A DNA stretch of 64,000 nucleotides from Vreelandella zhanjiangensis DSM 21076 (GCF_000377665.1 NZ_KB898646.1:806001-870000); one strand, 5' to 3'; numbered from the stretch's first letter, positions 20,405-29,331 are shown. Program-made: numbers and translations. Notes: generated from the sequence alone by a model not told the origin.

Positions 20405-21163
20405 ATGATTAAAACACTTTCTCTCTCATCTTTGGTACTGACTTGTTACGCCGCAAATGCGTTTGCCTTCTCGCCTATGGGTGAAGATATTGCTTATACA
20501 GTTAATGATGAAGCGTTTGAAGGCTATTACGTTTCAGCCGTTAACGAATCAAAAGGCACGGTACTTATTATTCATGACTGGGATGGCGTGGACGATTATG
20601 AGCGCCAGCGAGCCGATATGCTGGCCAATGAAGGTTATGACGCGTTTGCTATTGACCTTTTCGGGGCCGGAAATCGCCCCCAGGCAATCGAAGACAAACA
20701 AGCGGCTACCAGCCAGCTTTATGAAGACAGAGCGCGAATGCGTGAATTAACCCTGGCAGGCTTAACCCAGGCCCGGGAGCAAGGCGCTGCCGAATCAACC
20801 GTATTGCTCGGCTACTGCTTTGGAGGTGCCGTTGCGCTTGAAACAGCCCGCTCTGGCGAGGCGGATGATGTTATAGCCTACTCAAGCTTTCATGGCGGGC
20901 TAGCCACGCCTGAAGGGCAAGACTACCCACAAGCCACGCCGCCGATTTTTATTGCGCATGGGGGTGCCGATGAAAGCGTCAGTCTTGAAGAAGTTACTAC
21001 GCTCATGGAAACGTTAGAAGCAGCTGAAATAGCGTATGAAGTGAATATTTATTCAGGCGCACCCCATGCCTTCAGCGTATTCGGCAGTGACCGCTACCAA
21101 GCGCAAGCGGACGAGCGCTCCTGGGCCTCGTTTACTCAATGGCTAAACAGCGTATTTGAATAA
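20405..21163 (+). CDS. Secreted dienelactone hydrolase-family protein
   Basis: A 252-residue alpha/beta hydrolase with a signal peptide (about residues 1-21, 'MIKTLSLSSLVLTCYAANAFA'-like, hydrophobic then AxA). The nucleophile motif is 'GYCFGG', so the catalytic residue is Cys as in dienelactone hydrolase. Acid and base are in 'HGGADESV' and 'GAPHAF'. The true substrate is unknown; dienelactone itself is unlikely in the periplasm. The frame also opens at 20369, but ATG 20405 places the signal peptide at the start. A strong terminator follows. Confidence 0.85.
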   Translation: MIKTLSLSSLVLTCYAANAFAFSPMGEDIAYTVNDEAFEGYYVSAVNESKGTVLIIHDWDGVDDYERQRADMLANEGYDAFAIDLFGAGNRPQAIEDKQAATSQLYEDRARMRELTLAGLTQAREQGAAESTVLLGYCFGGAVALETARSGEADDVIAYSSFHGGLATPEGQDYPQATPPIFIAHGGADESVSLEEVTTLMETLEAAEIAYEVNIYSGAPHAFSVFGSDRYQAQADERSWASFTQWLNSVFE

Positions 21164-21182
21164 TGGTATTACAGTAAAGCAA

Positions 21183-21224
21183 CGCCCCACTGGCGATGGT
21201 TCTCATCGACAGTGGGGCGTTTTA
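21183..21224. terminator. Bidirectional rho-independent terminator
   Basis: A 10-bp stem (CGCCCCACTG/CAGTGGGGCG at 21183-21192 and 21210-21219) followed by TTTT. It lies between the hydrolase gene and the converging small gene at 21222, whose stop codon touches the T tract. Confidence 0.85.
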
Positions 21225-21380
21225 GCTTTCTATTTCTTCGTCATCATTTTTCGCCGGAGTAACCACTGTACTCGCGGTGTGCCGAATATCCTGCGAGGCG
21301 TATAACCTGGCATCAACGACATGCAGTACTGCGAGCTGTATAAAGAGCACTGCAAAACAGATGATAAAACCTTTGATCAT
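21222..21380 (-). CDS. Small single-pass membrane protein, 52 residues
   Basis: An unannotated-size open frame with ATG at 21380 and TAA at 21222-21224. AGGAAAG lies 6-12 bases before the start. The product begins 'MIKGFIICFAVLFIQLAVLH', a clean hydrophobic helix, then a polar part ending in an acidic cluster 'KNDDEEIES'. It shares a terminator with the converging hydrolase gene, which supports real expression. I do not recognise a family. Confidence 0.6.
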   Translation of the reverse strand: MIKGFIICFAVLFIQLAVLHVVDARLYASQDIRHTASTVVTPAKNDDEEIES

Positions 21381-21504
21381 GTCGGCTTTCCTGAACCAGG
21401 CTGGCGATAGCCAGCCTTTTGCTGAATGCTAGCTCAAAGGTTGCTGAAAGCAATAGCTGCACTAGCCAAATCATGCAATTAAAATAGCGGCCTAACGCTT
21501 TTGC

Positions 21505-22509
21505 TTACTGGTTAAATTCCTCAGTATCGATATCCACTTGCTGCGCCGTGCTATAGCGCTCCCCTGCTATTTGATCAGGCGTCATCATCGAATTAAGCTC
21601 ACTGAGGAGGTTATTGTCTAGCGTCAGACTATCAGCTGCCAGATTTTCACGCATATGGGCGACTGAGCAAGTCCCGGGGATAGGAACGATATGGCTACCT
21701 TGGGCTTTTACCCAGGCCAGTGCCAATTGAGCAGGAGTAACTTCAAGCGATTGGGCAAGTGACTGAAAGCGTAAGAATGTCGATAAGTTCTTCGGCAAAT
21801 TGTCAGCGTTAAAGCGGGGCATATTAGCCCGCATATCACCTTCGCCAAACACCGTCTCGGCCTGAATAGCACCCGTCAAAAAGCCACGCCCAAGCGGGCT
21901 AAATGCCACCAAAGCCACATCAAGCTCTTGGCAGGCATCAATCAGCGCAATTTCAGGGTTACGTGTCCAGAGCGAGTACTCCGACTGCACTGCTGCTATC
22001 GAATACTCTTTATGCGCTTTATGAAGAGTCTGTGCTGACACCTCAGATAGCCCCACGCCGCCAATCTTGCCTTCATCGACCAGCTTACCTAACGCGCCGA
22101 CGCTCTCTTCAACAGGCACGTCGCGGTCTAGCCGGTGCAGGTAATAGATATCGATATGATCGGTCTTTAAACGCGCAAGGCTTTCCTCACACTGTTGGCG
22201 CAATATTTCCGGGCGCCCCTTAATGACCCGCTTTCCACTATCAGCCTCAATGGCCAAACCGCACTTACTAGCCAATAACAGTTCTTGGCGTTTATTTTTT
22301 AAGGCATTGCCAAGCAGGCGTTCATTAGCCGTGGCGCCATACAGCGTTGCCGTATCAAAATGTCGATATCCCATTTCAAACGCTTCATGCAATGCACGCA
22401 GGGCGTCTGCCTCCGGCACTTGCTGGCCATAACCATGAGACAGGTTCATACAACCAAGCCCTATAGTAGGCGAAGACACTTCTTTAAGACGCTTAAAAAA
22501 CATCGACAT
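21505..22509 (-). CDS. Aldo/keto reductase
   Basis: A 334-residue (beta/alpha)8 NADPH oxidoreductase. The AKR tetrad can be read: Asp and Tyr in 'FDTATLYGATANERLLG', Lys in 'LLASKCGL', His in 'YYLHRLD'. The C-terminal 'VPIPGTCSVAHMREN' is the NADPH adenosine-phosphate site. It looks like the AKR13 type of bacterial enzyme, active on various aldehydes. Several starts are possible (22542, 22509, 22503); 22509 is chosen because the protein then begins close to the first beta strand. A single gene. Confidence 0.92.
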   Translation of the reverse strand: MSMFFKRLKEVSSPTIGLGCMNLSHGYGQQVPEADALRALHEAFEMGYRHFDTATLYGATANERLLGNALKNKRQELLLASKCGLAIEADSGKRVIKGRPEILRQQCEESLARLKTDHIDIYYLHRLDRDVPVEESVGALGKLVDEGKIGGVGLSEVSAQTLHKAHKEYSIAAVQSEYSLWTRNPEIALIDACQELDVALVAFSPLGRGFLTGAIQAETVFGEGDMRANMPRFNADNLPKNLSTFLRFQSLAQSLEVTPAQLALAWVKAQGSHIVPIPGTCSVAHMRENLAADSLTLDNNLLSELNSMMTPDQIAGERYSTAQQVDIDTEEFNQ

Positions 22510-22633
22510 AGTCAATCTCTGAAAAGGAAGTTTCTGCCGCATTGTTATGCCGTATAACGGTTAACAATTCAATGCGCTAAGTGGAAAGAACGTCGCTCCA
22601 CCTGAGGCATTGCCATTAATACAATAGACATAT

Positions 22634-22662
22634 AAAAGCCCCAGGAAATGACCCATGGGGCT
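22634..22662 (-). terminator. Terminator of hemerythrin-like gene
   Basis: A 7-bp stem (AGCCCCA/TGGGGCT, 12-base loop) with AAAA on its left, the T tract on the minus strand, 30 bases beyond the hemerythrin gene stop. Confidence 0.6.
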
Positions 22663-22690
22663 GTAGAAGCGCTCTCAGTCTTAGGAAGTA

Positions 22691-23272
22691 TTAACCGGTA
22701 TGACGCCCTTGAAGCTTATCCAGGAGCCTATCAATCATTCCTACCCCAGGCCCAACGCTCTTATGGAATAGCTCTGAATGAGGCGCGCTAGGATGTGGGC
22801 GTGTCGGCGCCAGCTTCTTGGCATTGTCGACCTTCTCACCCAAGTTGATAAGCTCATTACCAGAAATATGGGTGCGTAACTTGGGAAACTGGTCGGATTC
22901 TTCATCATTGATGTGATGGCGAAGCTGTTTTTCCATCTCTTTGGTCAGCGTCATAAAAGAAGGATCAGAGGCATCAACGTCCTCTAGCTTTTTCATGACC
23001 TTGACCAACTCATCATGCTCTTTCTTGTCGTGCTCAACTTCATCATGGCCATTGGGTATATGTTTTTCCATGGCGGGGTAAACATACATTTCCTCGGCTA
23101 CCGCATGACGCATCACTTCGGCAATCGCGGTATCTATTAAATCCCGGCGCTGCTTGGGGTCGTTAGTATTTTCTACCTGGGTTAATAACTCCAACATCTC
23201 TTGATGATCGGTCGTTAAAATGTTGATAACGTCCAATCCATTGCCTGTAAGGCCTTGCGTGTGGTTATCCAT
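22691..23272 (-). CDS. Hemerythrin HHE-domain protein
   Basis: A 193-residue helical protein with a hemerythrin-like four-helix bundle. Iron-ligand candidates are His in 'TTDHQEML', His and Glu in 'MRHAVAEEMYVYP', His in 'VEHDKKEHDELV' and 'HHINDEESDQFP'. Such proteins bind a non-haem di-iron centre and are linked to oxygen, nitric oxide or oxidative-stress response in the cytosol. The frame opens at 23311, but ATG 23272 follows GGGAGAGAAAGG. The C-terminal 45 residues are Pro- and Lys-rich. Confidence 0.88.
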   Translation of the reverse strand: MDNHTQGLTGNGLDVINILTTDHQEMLELLTQVENTNDPKQRRDLIDTAIAEVMRHAVAEEMYVYPAMEKHIPNGHDEVEHDKKEHDELVKVMKKLEDVDASDPSFMTLTKEMEKQLRHHINDEESDQFPKLRTHISGNELINLGEKVDNAKKLAPTRPHPSAPHSELFHKSVGPGVGMIDRLLDKLQGRHTG

Positions 23273-23485
23273 ACCTTTCTCTCCCGATAGACCATGAGCC
23301 GCCAGCTCCATTTTAAGCTAGCACCGCCGGGTAGTTATTTCCAAGCTCGCAGTCAGACGCCTAATACATGTTAAGAAGTTTTTTAAAATCGACTGGTTAG
23401 CTGCAGGCTCGGTACTCAACCCGTGCTTCATAAGCTACGTTATAAAAGGATTAATCAACCGGATTGACAAACCAAGGAGAGGATA

Positions 23486-23671
23486 ATGGCGATGTTTATG
23501 GTTTACAGAGCAGTTCAAGAAGGCATTGAAATTGATGCTCAGCCTGAATGGTGGGTAGTAGATATGCGCGACGCTGATCAACGAGATGGTGATTTGGTGC
23601 GTAAGCGCTGCGCGACCAAGCCTGAAGCCGATGAAGTAGTGAATGAGCTTAACGAAAAATATGCTGGTTAA
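23486..23671 (+). CDS. Small hypothetical protein, 61 residues
   Basis: A short polar protein ('MAMFMVYRAVQEGIEIDAQP' at the start, 'ATKPEADEVVNELNEKYAG' at the end). AAGGAGAGG lies just before the ATG. The arrangement, a beta-rich first half and a helix at the end, suggests a small alpha/beta fold. No family recognised. A 7-bp inverted repeat at 23682-23710 follows the stop and may terminate it. Confidence 0.7.
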   Translation: MAMFMVYRAVQEGIEIDAQPEWWVVDMRDADQRDGDLVRKRCATKPEADEVVNELNEKYAG

Positions 23672-23756
23672 GTAGCTACATAGCCTACCCGTTTAGTAAC
23701 AAAGTAGGCTCCATAAAGACGCTAAAATGAATTTGGTGTCTATCACCGAAGGAACA

Positions 23757-23789
23757 TCCACCAGTCTTAACACAACACGGACTGGTGGA
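23757..23789. repeat. 10-bp inverted repeat
   Basis: A perfect 10-bp inverted repeat (TCCACCAGTC/GACTGGTGGA) with a 13-base loop, between the small gene at 23486 and the zinc-ribbon gene at 23820. There is no T tract on either side, so it may be a terminator of weak type or a processing signal. Confidence 0.5.
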
Positions 23790-23819
23790 CGGTAATAATG
23801 CAGAAACAGAACGATGCGA

Positions 23820-24026
23820 CTATTTCTTACCACTTAACGATCTAAGCAGCGACTCAACTTGATGGTCGCCCTCACCTTCATCATCGACCTCCTCTTTTGC
23901 TAGTTCTTTCTTATCACCCACCACGGCATTGCAGGAATTGCAGTAGATAGTTTCATTTTCATCGGTATTATCGGGAAAACGGAAATCTTCGCTGCCACAC
24001 TGGGCACATCGTTTCGGAAATGCCAT
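23820..24026 (-). CDS. Small zinc-ribbon protein, 68 residues
   Basis: A 68-residue protein with two CxxC pairs ('CAQCGSEDF' near residue 7 and 'IYCNSCNAVVG' near 27), which would bind one Zn2+ as a ribbon. The rest is acidic, ending 'VESLLRSLSGKK'. AAGGAG precedes the ATG. Function unknown. A second small double-CxxC protein of similar design is encoded at 28243. Confidence 0.75.
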   Translation of the reverse strand: MAFPKRCAQCGSEDFRFPDNTDENETIYCNSCNAVVGDKKELAKEEVDDEGEGDHQVESLLRSLSGKK

Positions 24027-24177
24027 TTAAAATTACTCCTTGTTGTATGCAGAGCATCATGCCATGCACACCTATAGCTTAGCTGAGAACAAAAATAACT
24101 GCGTATAGCCAGCTTGCTGCATATTCAGCTATAAAATTACGCATTTAAGCGCCCTGTACGGCTCAGCTCGTGGAAGT

Positions 24178-24233
24178 AGGTCCATACAAACAGGTTCTTA
24201 CAAAGTGGTTCGTATAAACAGGTTCGTACAAAC
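24178..24233. repeat. 14-bp tandem repeat, four copies
   Basis: Four head-to-tail 14-base units at 24178, 24192, 24206 and 24220, consensus AGGTTCGTACAAAC; each differs from the consensus at no more than four places. It lies about 40 bases downstream of the flavoprotein gene's stop (minus strand) and is not part of a coding frame. No inverted symmetry is seen. Confidence 0.8.
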
Positions 24234-24272
24234 ATATCTATGAATGAAACCTTAATGGATCTTCGAGCAGGT

Positions 24273-24884
24273 CTAGCTCTCTTGCTCGGGATACTGGCTT
24301 TGCTTTAATAACGTGGCCAAGTGGGTGCAGTTAAGTGCTAGCGCTTTCGTCGCGCTCTGCGTGGTTTCAGGTGTTTGGTCTAAATCCTTGTAGTCATCCC
24401 CCTGCATAGCTTCACCCACCCAATAGGTACAGGCATTCGCAGGTATGGTAAAACCAACGTCGTTCAAGCCCTGGAAGAGTTCGGCGACGATGTGATGAGC
24501 ACCATCCTCATTACCTACTACCGCCACACCCGCGACACGGCCGTAAGAGACCATTCGTCCCTGATCATCCGTTTCCTCAAGAAAAGCATCAAGCCGTTCA
24601 AGTACACGCTGGCAGATGCTCGAGTGATGCCCTAACCAGATGGGGCTACCCAAAATGAATATATCAGCATCCAGAATCTGCTTGCGTATTTTAGGCCACT
24701 CGTCTCCCTCACCTTCATCAGATGTCACGCCAGGCTTGATATTGAAATCCGCGGCACGAATCTGCTCACCAACAACACCATGGCGCGCAAGCTCTGCCAA
24801 TGTCTCGGATATAAGCCGATCACAGGAGGACTCTGCAGGCGATGCTTTAAGCGTACAATTGATAGCCAGAGCTTTTAAAGGCAT
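24273..24884 (-). CDS. Flavodoxin-like NADPH-dependent FMN reductase family protein
   Basis: A 203-residue flavodoxin-fold protein. The FMN phosphate loop is 'INCTLKASPAESSCDRLI' (about residues 8-25) and 'ILGSPIWLGHHSSICQRVLE' (about 75-94) is the second flavin loop seen in iron-sulfur flavoprotein/NADPH-FMN reductase proteins. It probably reduces a small quinone, flavin or metal. GGAGAA lies before the ATG. It is downstream of the PoxB-like gene's end with about 100 bases between. Confidence 0.85.
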   Translation of the reverse strand: MPLKALAINCTLKASPAESSCDRLISETLAELARHGVVGEQIRAADFNIKPGVTSDEGEGDEWPKIRKQILDADIFILGSPIWLGHHSSICQRVLERLDAFLEETDDQGRMVSYGRVAGVAVVGNEDGAHHIVAELFQGLNDVGFTIPANACTYWVGEAMQGDDYKDLDQTPETTQSATKALALNCTHLATLLKQSQYPEQES

Positions 24885-24981
24885 AGGATTCTCCTTTTAC
24901 ACGTTAAGGGCGTTCATGTTATTGGGCTATGCCGCCTTGTAAATACCGCCTTGCAGATAAAGGCGGCTTCGCCGGCAGGTT

Positions 24982-26781
24982 TTAATGCTTGCGCAGTTTG
25001 GGGGTTATCTGTCGGGCGAACTGTCGAAATGATGCTTTGATCATGCCTATAGCATCCGGATCGCCATGCATTAGCGCCGACATATAGGCTTTTGCCTGTT
25101 CGCGTTTGATATGCGGCGGAATTGGCGGAACATCAGGGTCAGTGAGCACCTCCAGCACTACCGGACGGTCGGCACTCAAAGCCAAATCCCAGGCATTCCC
25201 CAGCGTCTCAGGGTCGCTGACCTTAATGCCTTTAAGCCCGATGAGTTCGGCATACTCGGCATAGGGAAAGTCGGGAAGATCCTGTGAGGCTTCATATTTC
25301 GGATCACCTTCCATCACACGCATTTCCCACGTAACCTGATTAAGGTCCCGATTATTGAGCACCATGACGATCAAGCGCGGGTCAGCCCACTGCTGCCAAT
25401 ACTTGGCAACGGTAATTAGCTCCGAATTACCGTTCATCTGCATGGCGCCATCTCCTACCAGCGCAATAGCCACCCTCTCGGGGTAGGCGAACTTGGCTGC
25501 TATCGCGTAGGGGACGCCATTCCCCATAGTGGCAAGCCCACCGGAAAGCGATGCCATCATGCCACGACGCAGTTTGAGATCGCGTGCGTACCAGTTGGCA
25601 GCAGAACCGGAATCACTGGTAAGAATGCAATTATCCGGCAGGCGTGGTGACAGCTCCCAGAAAACACGTTGCGGATTGACCGGCTCAGCCGCCGCCATGG
25701 CACGCTCCTCAAGCACCTCCTGCCATTGGGCCACGCTCTTTTCAATATCTTCACGCCAGCCACGATCGGTTTTCTGTTCCAAATAGGGTAACAGCGCCTG
25801 TAAGGTAGCCGCGCTATCTCCCACTAGGTTTACCTCCATGGGGTAACGCATGCTTACCTGGCGTCCATCAATATCGATTTGCACACCTCGTGCCTGGCCT
25901 TCTTCCGGTAAGAATTCCGAATAGGGGAAGCTTGAACCAACCATCAATAGCGTGTCGCAGTTGGTCATCAACTCCCAGCTTGGATTGGTACCCAATAACC
26001 CGATAGAGCCGGTAACGAAGGGTAAGTCATCGGGAAGCACTGCAAGCCCCAGCAGCGCTTTAGCAACACCGGCTCCCAGCCTTTCAGCTACCTGGATAAC
26101 CTCATCGGTCGCATTCAGCGCCCCAGCGCCCACCAGAATCGCTACCCTTTCGCCTTCGTTGAGTACCTGAGCTGCCTGGCGAAGGTCATCGTCATGCGGT
26201 ATCGTGCGCGGCGTTGAGTAGCCCACGCCCGAATGTACCGTGCCGTGAGCATGAGGAGGCTTTTCAACCGCTGGCTGGGACTGAAGATCATTGGGAATAA
26301 TGATAACCGTTACGGTACGCTCGGCTAAGGCAATACGTATGGCGCGGTCAACAAGATGGCGAATCTGCGCTGGGCTGGTCGCCATATGCACGAATTCATG
26401 AGCCACATCTTTAAATAATGAAACCAGGTCAACTTCCTGCTGGTATTCACCACCCAAGGCAGCGCGCGCCTGCTGACCAACGATAGCGACAACTGGCTGA
26501 TGATCTTTCTTGGCGTCATAAAGACCATTGAGCAGGTGAATGGCTCCCGGTCCTGATGTCGCGGTACAGACGCCGACCTCTCCGGTAAACTTAGCATGTG
26601 CGCACGCCATGAAAGCGGCCATTTCCTCATGGCGGGCCTGCACGAACTCAAACTGGTCACCCGCCCGGTTCAACGCCCCCATGATGCCGTTACTGCCATC
26701 TCCCGAATAGCCAAAAATACGTTTAACGCCCCACTCACCTAATCGTTGAACCAGAAAATCACCTACCAGCTGCTTACTCAT
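24982..26781 (-). CDS. Thiamine-diphosphate enzyme, pyruvate oxidase (PoxB)-like
   Basis: A 599-residue ThDP enzyme with the usual three domains: pyrimidine-binding (residues 1-175, catalytic Glu in 'ARHEEMAAFMA'), FAD/CoA-like middle (195-335) and ThDP-binding (370-550, 'GDGAMQMNGNSELITVAKYW' with the distal Asn of the motif). Closest familiar type is PoxB, which oxidises pyruvate to acetate and CO2 with electrons to ubiquinone. The C-terminal membrane-binding tail of E. coli PoxB is not obvious here. An acetolactate synthase role is less likely since no small subunit follows. GGAGG precedes the ATG. It is divergent from a Crp/Fnr-type regulator. Confidence 0.82.
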   Translation of the reverse strand: MSKQLVGDFLVQRLGEWGVKRIFGYSGDGSNGIMGALNRAGDQFEFVQARHEEMAAFMACAHAKFTGEVGVCTATSGPGAIHLLNGLYDAKKDHQPVVAIVGQQARAALGGEYQQEVDLVSLFKDVAHEFVHMATSPAQIRHLVDRAIRIALAERTVTVIIIPNDLQSQPAVEKPPHAHGTVHSGVGYSTPRTIPHDDDLRQAAQVLNEGERVAILVGAGALNATDEVIQVAERLGAGVAKALLGLAVLPDDLPFVTGSIGLLGTNPSWELMTNCDTLLMVGSSFPYSEFLPEEGQARGVQIDIDGRQVSMRYPMEVNLVGDSAATLQALLPYLEQKTDRGWREDIEKSVAQWQEVLEERAMAAAEPVNPQRVFWELSPRLPDNCILTSDSGSAANWYARDLKLRRGMMASLSGGLATMGNGVPYAIAAKFAYPERVAIALVGDGAMQMNGNSELITVAKYWQQWADPRLIVMVLNNRDLNQVTWEMRVMEGDPKYEASQDLPDFPYAEYAELIGLKGIKVSDPETLGNAWDLALSADRPVVLEVLTDPDVPPIPPHIKREQAKAYMSALMHGDPDAIGMIKASFRQFARQITPKLRKH

Positions 26782-27116
26782 TCAAGCCTCCATGGCAAAA
26801 TTTCGCCTTAGATCATCACTTATCTATAAATGTTGACTGGCCTATAGGTATAGATATTGATATCAGATAAGGTCAACTTCATAACGCTCCTTGTTAATTA
26901 TTGTTATGCGATGCGCGCGTTTCTTAGCATACAAAAAAGCGCTATAAAATTCTTAACGAATAAAAAAAAGATAACAAAAATTACAAATAGAAAGAATAGA
27001 TAAGCAGACTAATAGCTAATACCAATCAAAGTAATAAAATTAATCTATTAATACGTATCGTTTTTATCCTATGAATACTACAATAAATAAAAATATTTAT
27101 TTACTGGGAGGTTCCC
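26782..27116. promoter_or_regulatory. AT-rich divergent intergenic region
   Basis: 335 bases between the divergent PoxB-like and Crp/Fnr-like genes, much richer in A and T than its flanks, especially 26930-27110. It must hold both promoters. An 8-bp palindrome TGATATCA occurs near 26859, but no FNR-type TTGAT-N4-ATCAA site was found. Confidence 0.5.
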
Positions 27117-27854
27117 TTGCTCAGAAACCTCATAAAAAAATTAGAAAATTTCCAACCCTGCACTTCTGAAGAAGTTAAAGCTTTAGAAAGTTATATAACG
27201 CCTGTTCGCATCCTTAAAAAATCAGAAGACCTTATACAAGAATCAGATAAGCCTTATGAAGTTAACATTCTGCTTGAGGGCTGGGCCACCCGGTATAAAA
27301 TCACCGACGCGGGTAAGTATCAGGCACTAAGCTTTTTAATTCCCGGTGATGCCTGTGATGTTCACATTACGCTCATAGACCGGATGGATCATTCAATATG
27401 TGCTGTCATTCCCTCAAAATTCACGTCGATTCCTCAGCATAAAATTGAAGAAATGTACGTATCGCACCCCAGGCTTGCACGCGCCTTTTTCTGGTCCATG
27501 CTGGTAGATGAATCAACCTTACGTGAATGGATAGTCAATATCGCAAGCCGACAAGCTCACCAGCGCATGGGGCATTTGTTTTGCGAGCTGCTTGTCCGTT
27601 CCCGTGCAGCCGGTTTAACCGCTGATCATGGTTTTATTATGCCCCTTACCCAGCAACAAGTTGGCGAAGCTATGGGTATCACACCCGTTCATACGAGTAG
27701 AGTTATAAGCAAACTGCGTCAAGAAGGATTGATTACTTGGGAAAATAAATTTCTCAAAATACACGATTGGAATAGAATGAAAGAATTTAGTGATTTTGAT
27801 GCCAATTATTTACATCTTGAAAAGGCAGACCCAAACTTAACCCAGGACATTTAA
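27117..27854 (+). CDS. Crp/Fnr-family transcription regulator
   Basis: A 245-residue regulator with an N-terminal cyclic-nucleotide-like sensor domain (about 25-145, 'YEVNILLEGWATRYKITDAG') and a C-terminal Crp-type winged helix ('LTQQQVGEAMGITPVHTSRV', about 178-197). The Fnr cysteine cluster is not present, so it is not an oxygen-sensing [4Fe-4S] Fnr. It starts at TTG 27117, supported by GGGAGG six bases upstream; no ATG is available before the sensor domain. It may control the divergent PoxB-like gene. The gene is AT-rich compared with its neighbours. Confidence 0.88.
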   Translation: MLRNLIKKLENFQPCTSEEVKALESYITPVRILKKSEDLIQESDKPYEVNILLEGWATRYKITDAGKYQALSFLIPGDACDVHITLIDRMDHSICAVIPSKFTSIPQHKIEEMYVSHPRLARAFFWSMLVDESTLREWIVNIASRQAHQRMGHLFCELLVRSRAAGLTADHGFIMPLTQQQVGEAMGITPVHTSRVISKLRQEGLITWENKFLKIHDWNRMKEFSDFDANYLHLEKADPNLTQDI

Positions 27855-28242
27855 CCTCGCCTCTGAAAACATTATTATATATTACATAGTTGAATCAAAA
27901 ATTTAATAATGTAACCAAAATCACTTCAATTTAGCTAAAAGTTATGTAAGCCAAATACCCTATAACAAGAAGCCCGACCAGAGGCCGGGCTTTAACGTAG
28001 CATCCTTGTACACATTGCAAGCGTCCTGCCTGCCTATCCTTAGGGAGTCATCCTAACTCTCTATTCCTTGCTGAACTTCCTTGCCCAGTGAGTAAAGATT
28101 GCCAGCTTAACTTTGGCTTGTAAGTAACATAGTATAAGTACCAGGGTGATATTACTGATTACTGCACTAAGCTGACATCTAAATGAAAAATGCCAGCCCT
28201 AAAGGGCTGGCAACGGTAATAGTTAGGTCACAGGAGGATTAA
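27855..28242. other. Intergenic region with two hairpins
   Basis: 388 bases without a supported gene. A hairpin with one mismatch at 27970-27992 (AAGCCCG...CGGGCTT) followed by TTT may end the Crp/Fnr gene. A perfect 9-bp stem at 28192-28211 (GCCAGCCCT/AGGGCTGGC), with A residues to its left, terminates the minus-strand zinc-ribbon gene. Between them I see nothing. Confidence 0.55.
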
Positions 28243-28461
28243 TCACACATCATGCTTATCACCGGTTATTCCATCGGTAAATTTTCGTAGCCCCTTTTCA
28301 ATGGGATGCTCATCTTCACTGGAATCATCCTCAGCGGATCGAGGCTCCCCTTCATACAGTTCGGCGCCACATGAGCTGCACGGATGGTCATGGGGAACTT
28401 CGGCCTCAGCTTCAGGCACATACTCATGACCGCATTTTTGACATGTTATAGGATGTTTCAT
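28243..28461 (-). CDS. Small zinc-ribbon protein, 72 residues
   Basis: A 72-residue acidic protein with 'CQKCGHEY' near residue 7 and 'CSSCGAELYEGE' near residue 28, two CxxC pairs for one zinc. The C-terminal half is rich in Asp and Glu, then 'IEKGLRKFTDGITGDKHDV'. AAGGAGG precedes the ATG and a strong terminator follows. It resembles the protein at 23820 in layout. Function unknown. Confidence 0.75.
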   Translation of the reverse strand: MKHPITCQKCGHEYVPEAEAEVPHDHPCSSCGAELYEGEPRSAEDDSSEDEHPIEKGLRKFTDGITGDKHDV

Positions 28462-28716
28462 AGCAGTCCTCCTTACTTAGCATATCCATTAGGTATCGGA
28501 TAAACAGATAAGTTCAAAGATAATATTAAATGAATAAAAGCTGCAATTCTTAACTTTTGTTTTATTAATCATTAGCTTTCTAAGATTATTGAAAAGTCTA
28601 AATACTACTCAAATCATTCCTTGGGCTTAAGAACATTCATACAAAAAATAATTTTATAGAGCATATAGTAGTGGAATATTGCACGCTGAGCTCCCTCAGC
28701 ATGATGGAGAAAAACC

Positions 28717-28926
28717 ATGATTGCTGTTCACCAAGGTACCGGAGTAGAATTTTCAGCTATTTATCGCCGACTGGTTATTAATCAATTAATTAGACGGCTA
28801 GAGCTTCTAGAAGCTGAGAAATACGAGCTAGTGGCTGAAAATAAATTACTCGCCGCTGAAAACGCTAAGTTAAAAATTGAGGTCGCACACCAAGCGAATC
28901 AGCTAACCAACTTAAAAATCGTATAG
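28717..28926 (+). CDS. Small coiled-coil protein, 69 residues
   Basis: A short protein predicted to be one long helix: residues 25-65 have a leucine heptad ('LLEAEKYELVAENKLLAAEN'). GGAG lies 8 bases before the ATG. The heptad pattern suggests a dimer; the N-terminal 20 residues are not helical. I do not recognise a family. Confidence 0.65.
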   Translation: MIAVHQGTGVEFSAIYRRLVINQLIRRLELLEAEKYELVAENKLLAAENAKLKIEVAHQANQLTNLKIV

Positions 28927-29148
28927 CCTCTCTCAATAAGGCAATATTGTCAGCAGTCTTTAGCTCAAAGCGAACGCCAATCCTTGCCCTGTAGCCGCCC
29001 TAATGCACCTTATAAGGCCAAAAGGCACTCGGTGAAAGACCGAGCGCCAAAAAAGCGAGTAGAGTATTTAACCCATCTCGGGTAGCTAGGCTATAGTTTC
29101 AAGGTAAACATGCGTGCACATCTCATCATCAAGAACTAGGAGGTTCGT

Positions 29149-29331
29149 ATGAGGAAATGGATCCTGTTGGCGCTTATAAATTGGCTTCGCAAGCCAGCCA
29201 ATCGTCAGAAAGCCAAGAACGCTTGGAACAAGTACCGGGGAGATAGCACACCAAGACGTTCATCGAATCGGCCGCGCCCCACACCACGCAATTCACCGAT
29301 GCACCGCTCCGACAACACTTTCGATCACTAA
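29149..29331 (+). CDS. Small basic protein, 60 residues
   Basis: A 60-residue, strongly basic protein. It begins with a short hydrophobic helix ('MRKWILLALINWLRK') and continues with an Arg/Pro/Ser-rich tail. AGGAGG lies 6 bases before the ATG, one of the best ribosome-binding sites nearby, which argues for real translation. Its stop overlaps the end of the converging MscS gene by 4 bases. Function unknown. Confidence 0.6.
   Translation: MRKWILLALINWLRKPANRQKAKNAWNKYRGDSTPRRSSNRPRPTPRNSPMHRSDNTFDH

Noticed and set aside
26782..27116. FNR box between the PoxB-like and Crp/Fnr genes
   Set aside because: TTGA and TCAA half-sites occur near 26858 and 26874 but with wrong spacing, and the regulator lacks the Fnr cysteines.
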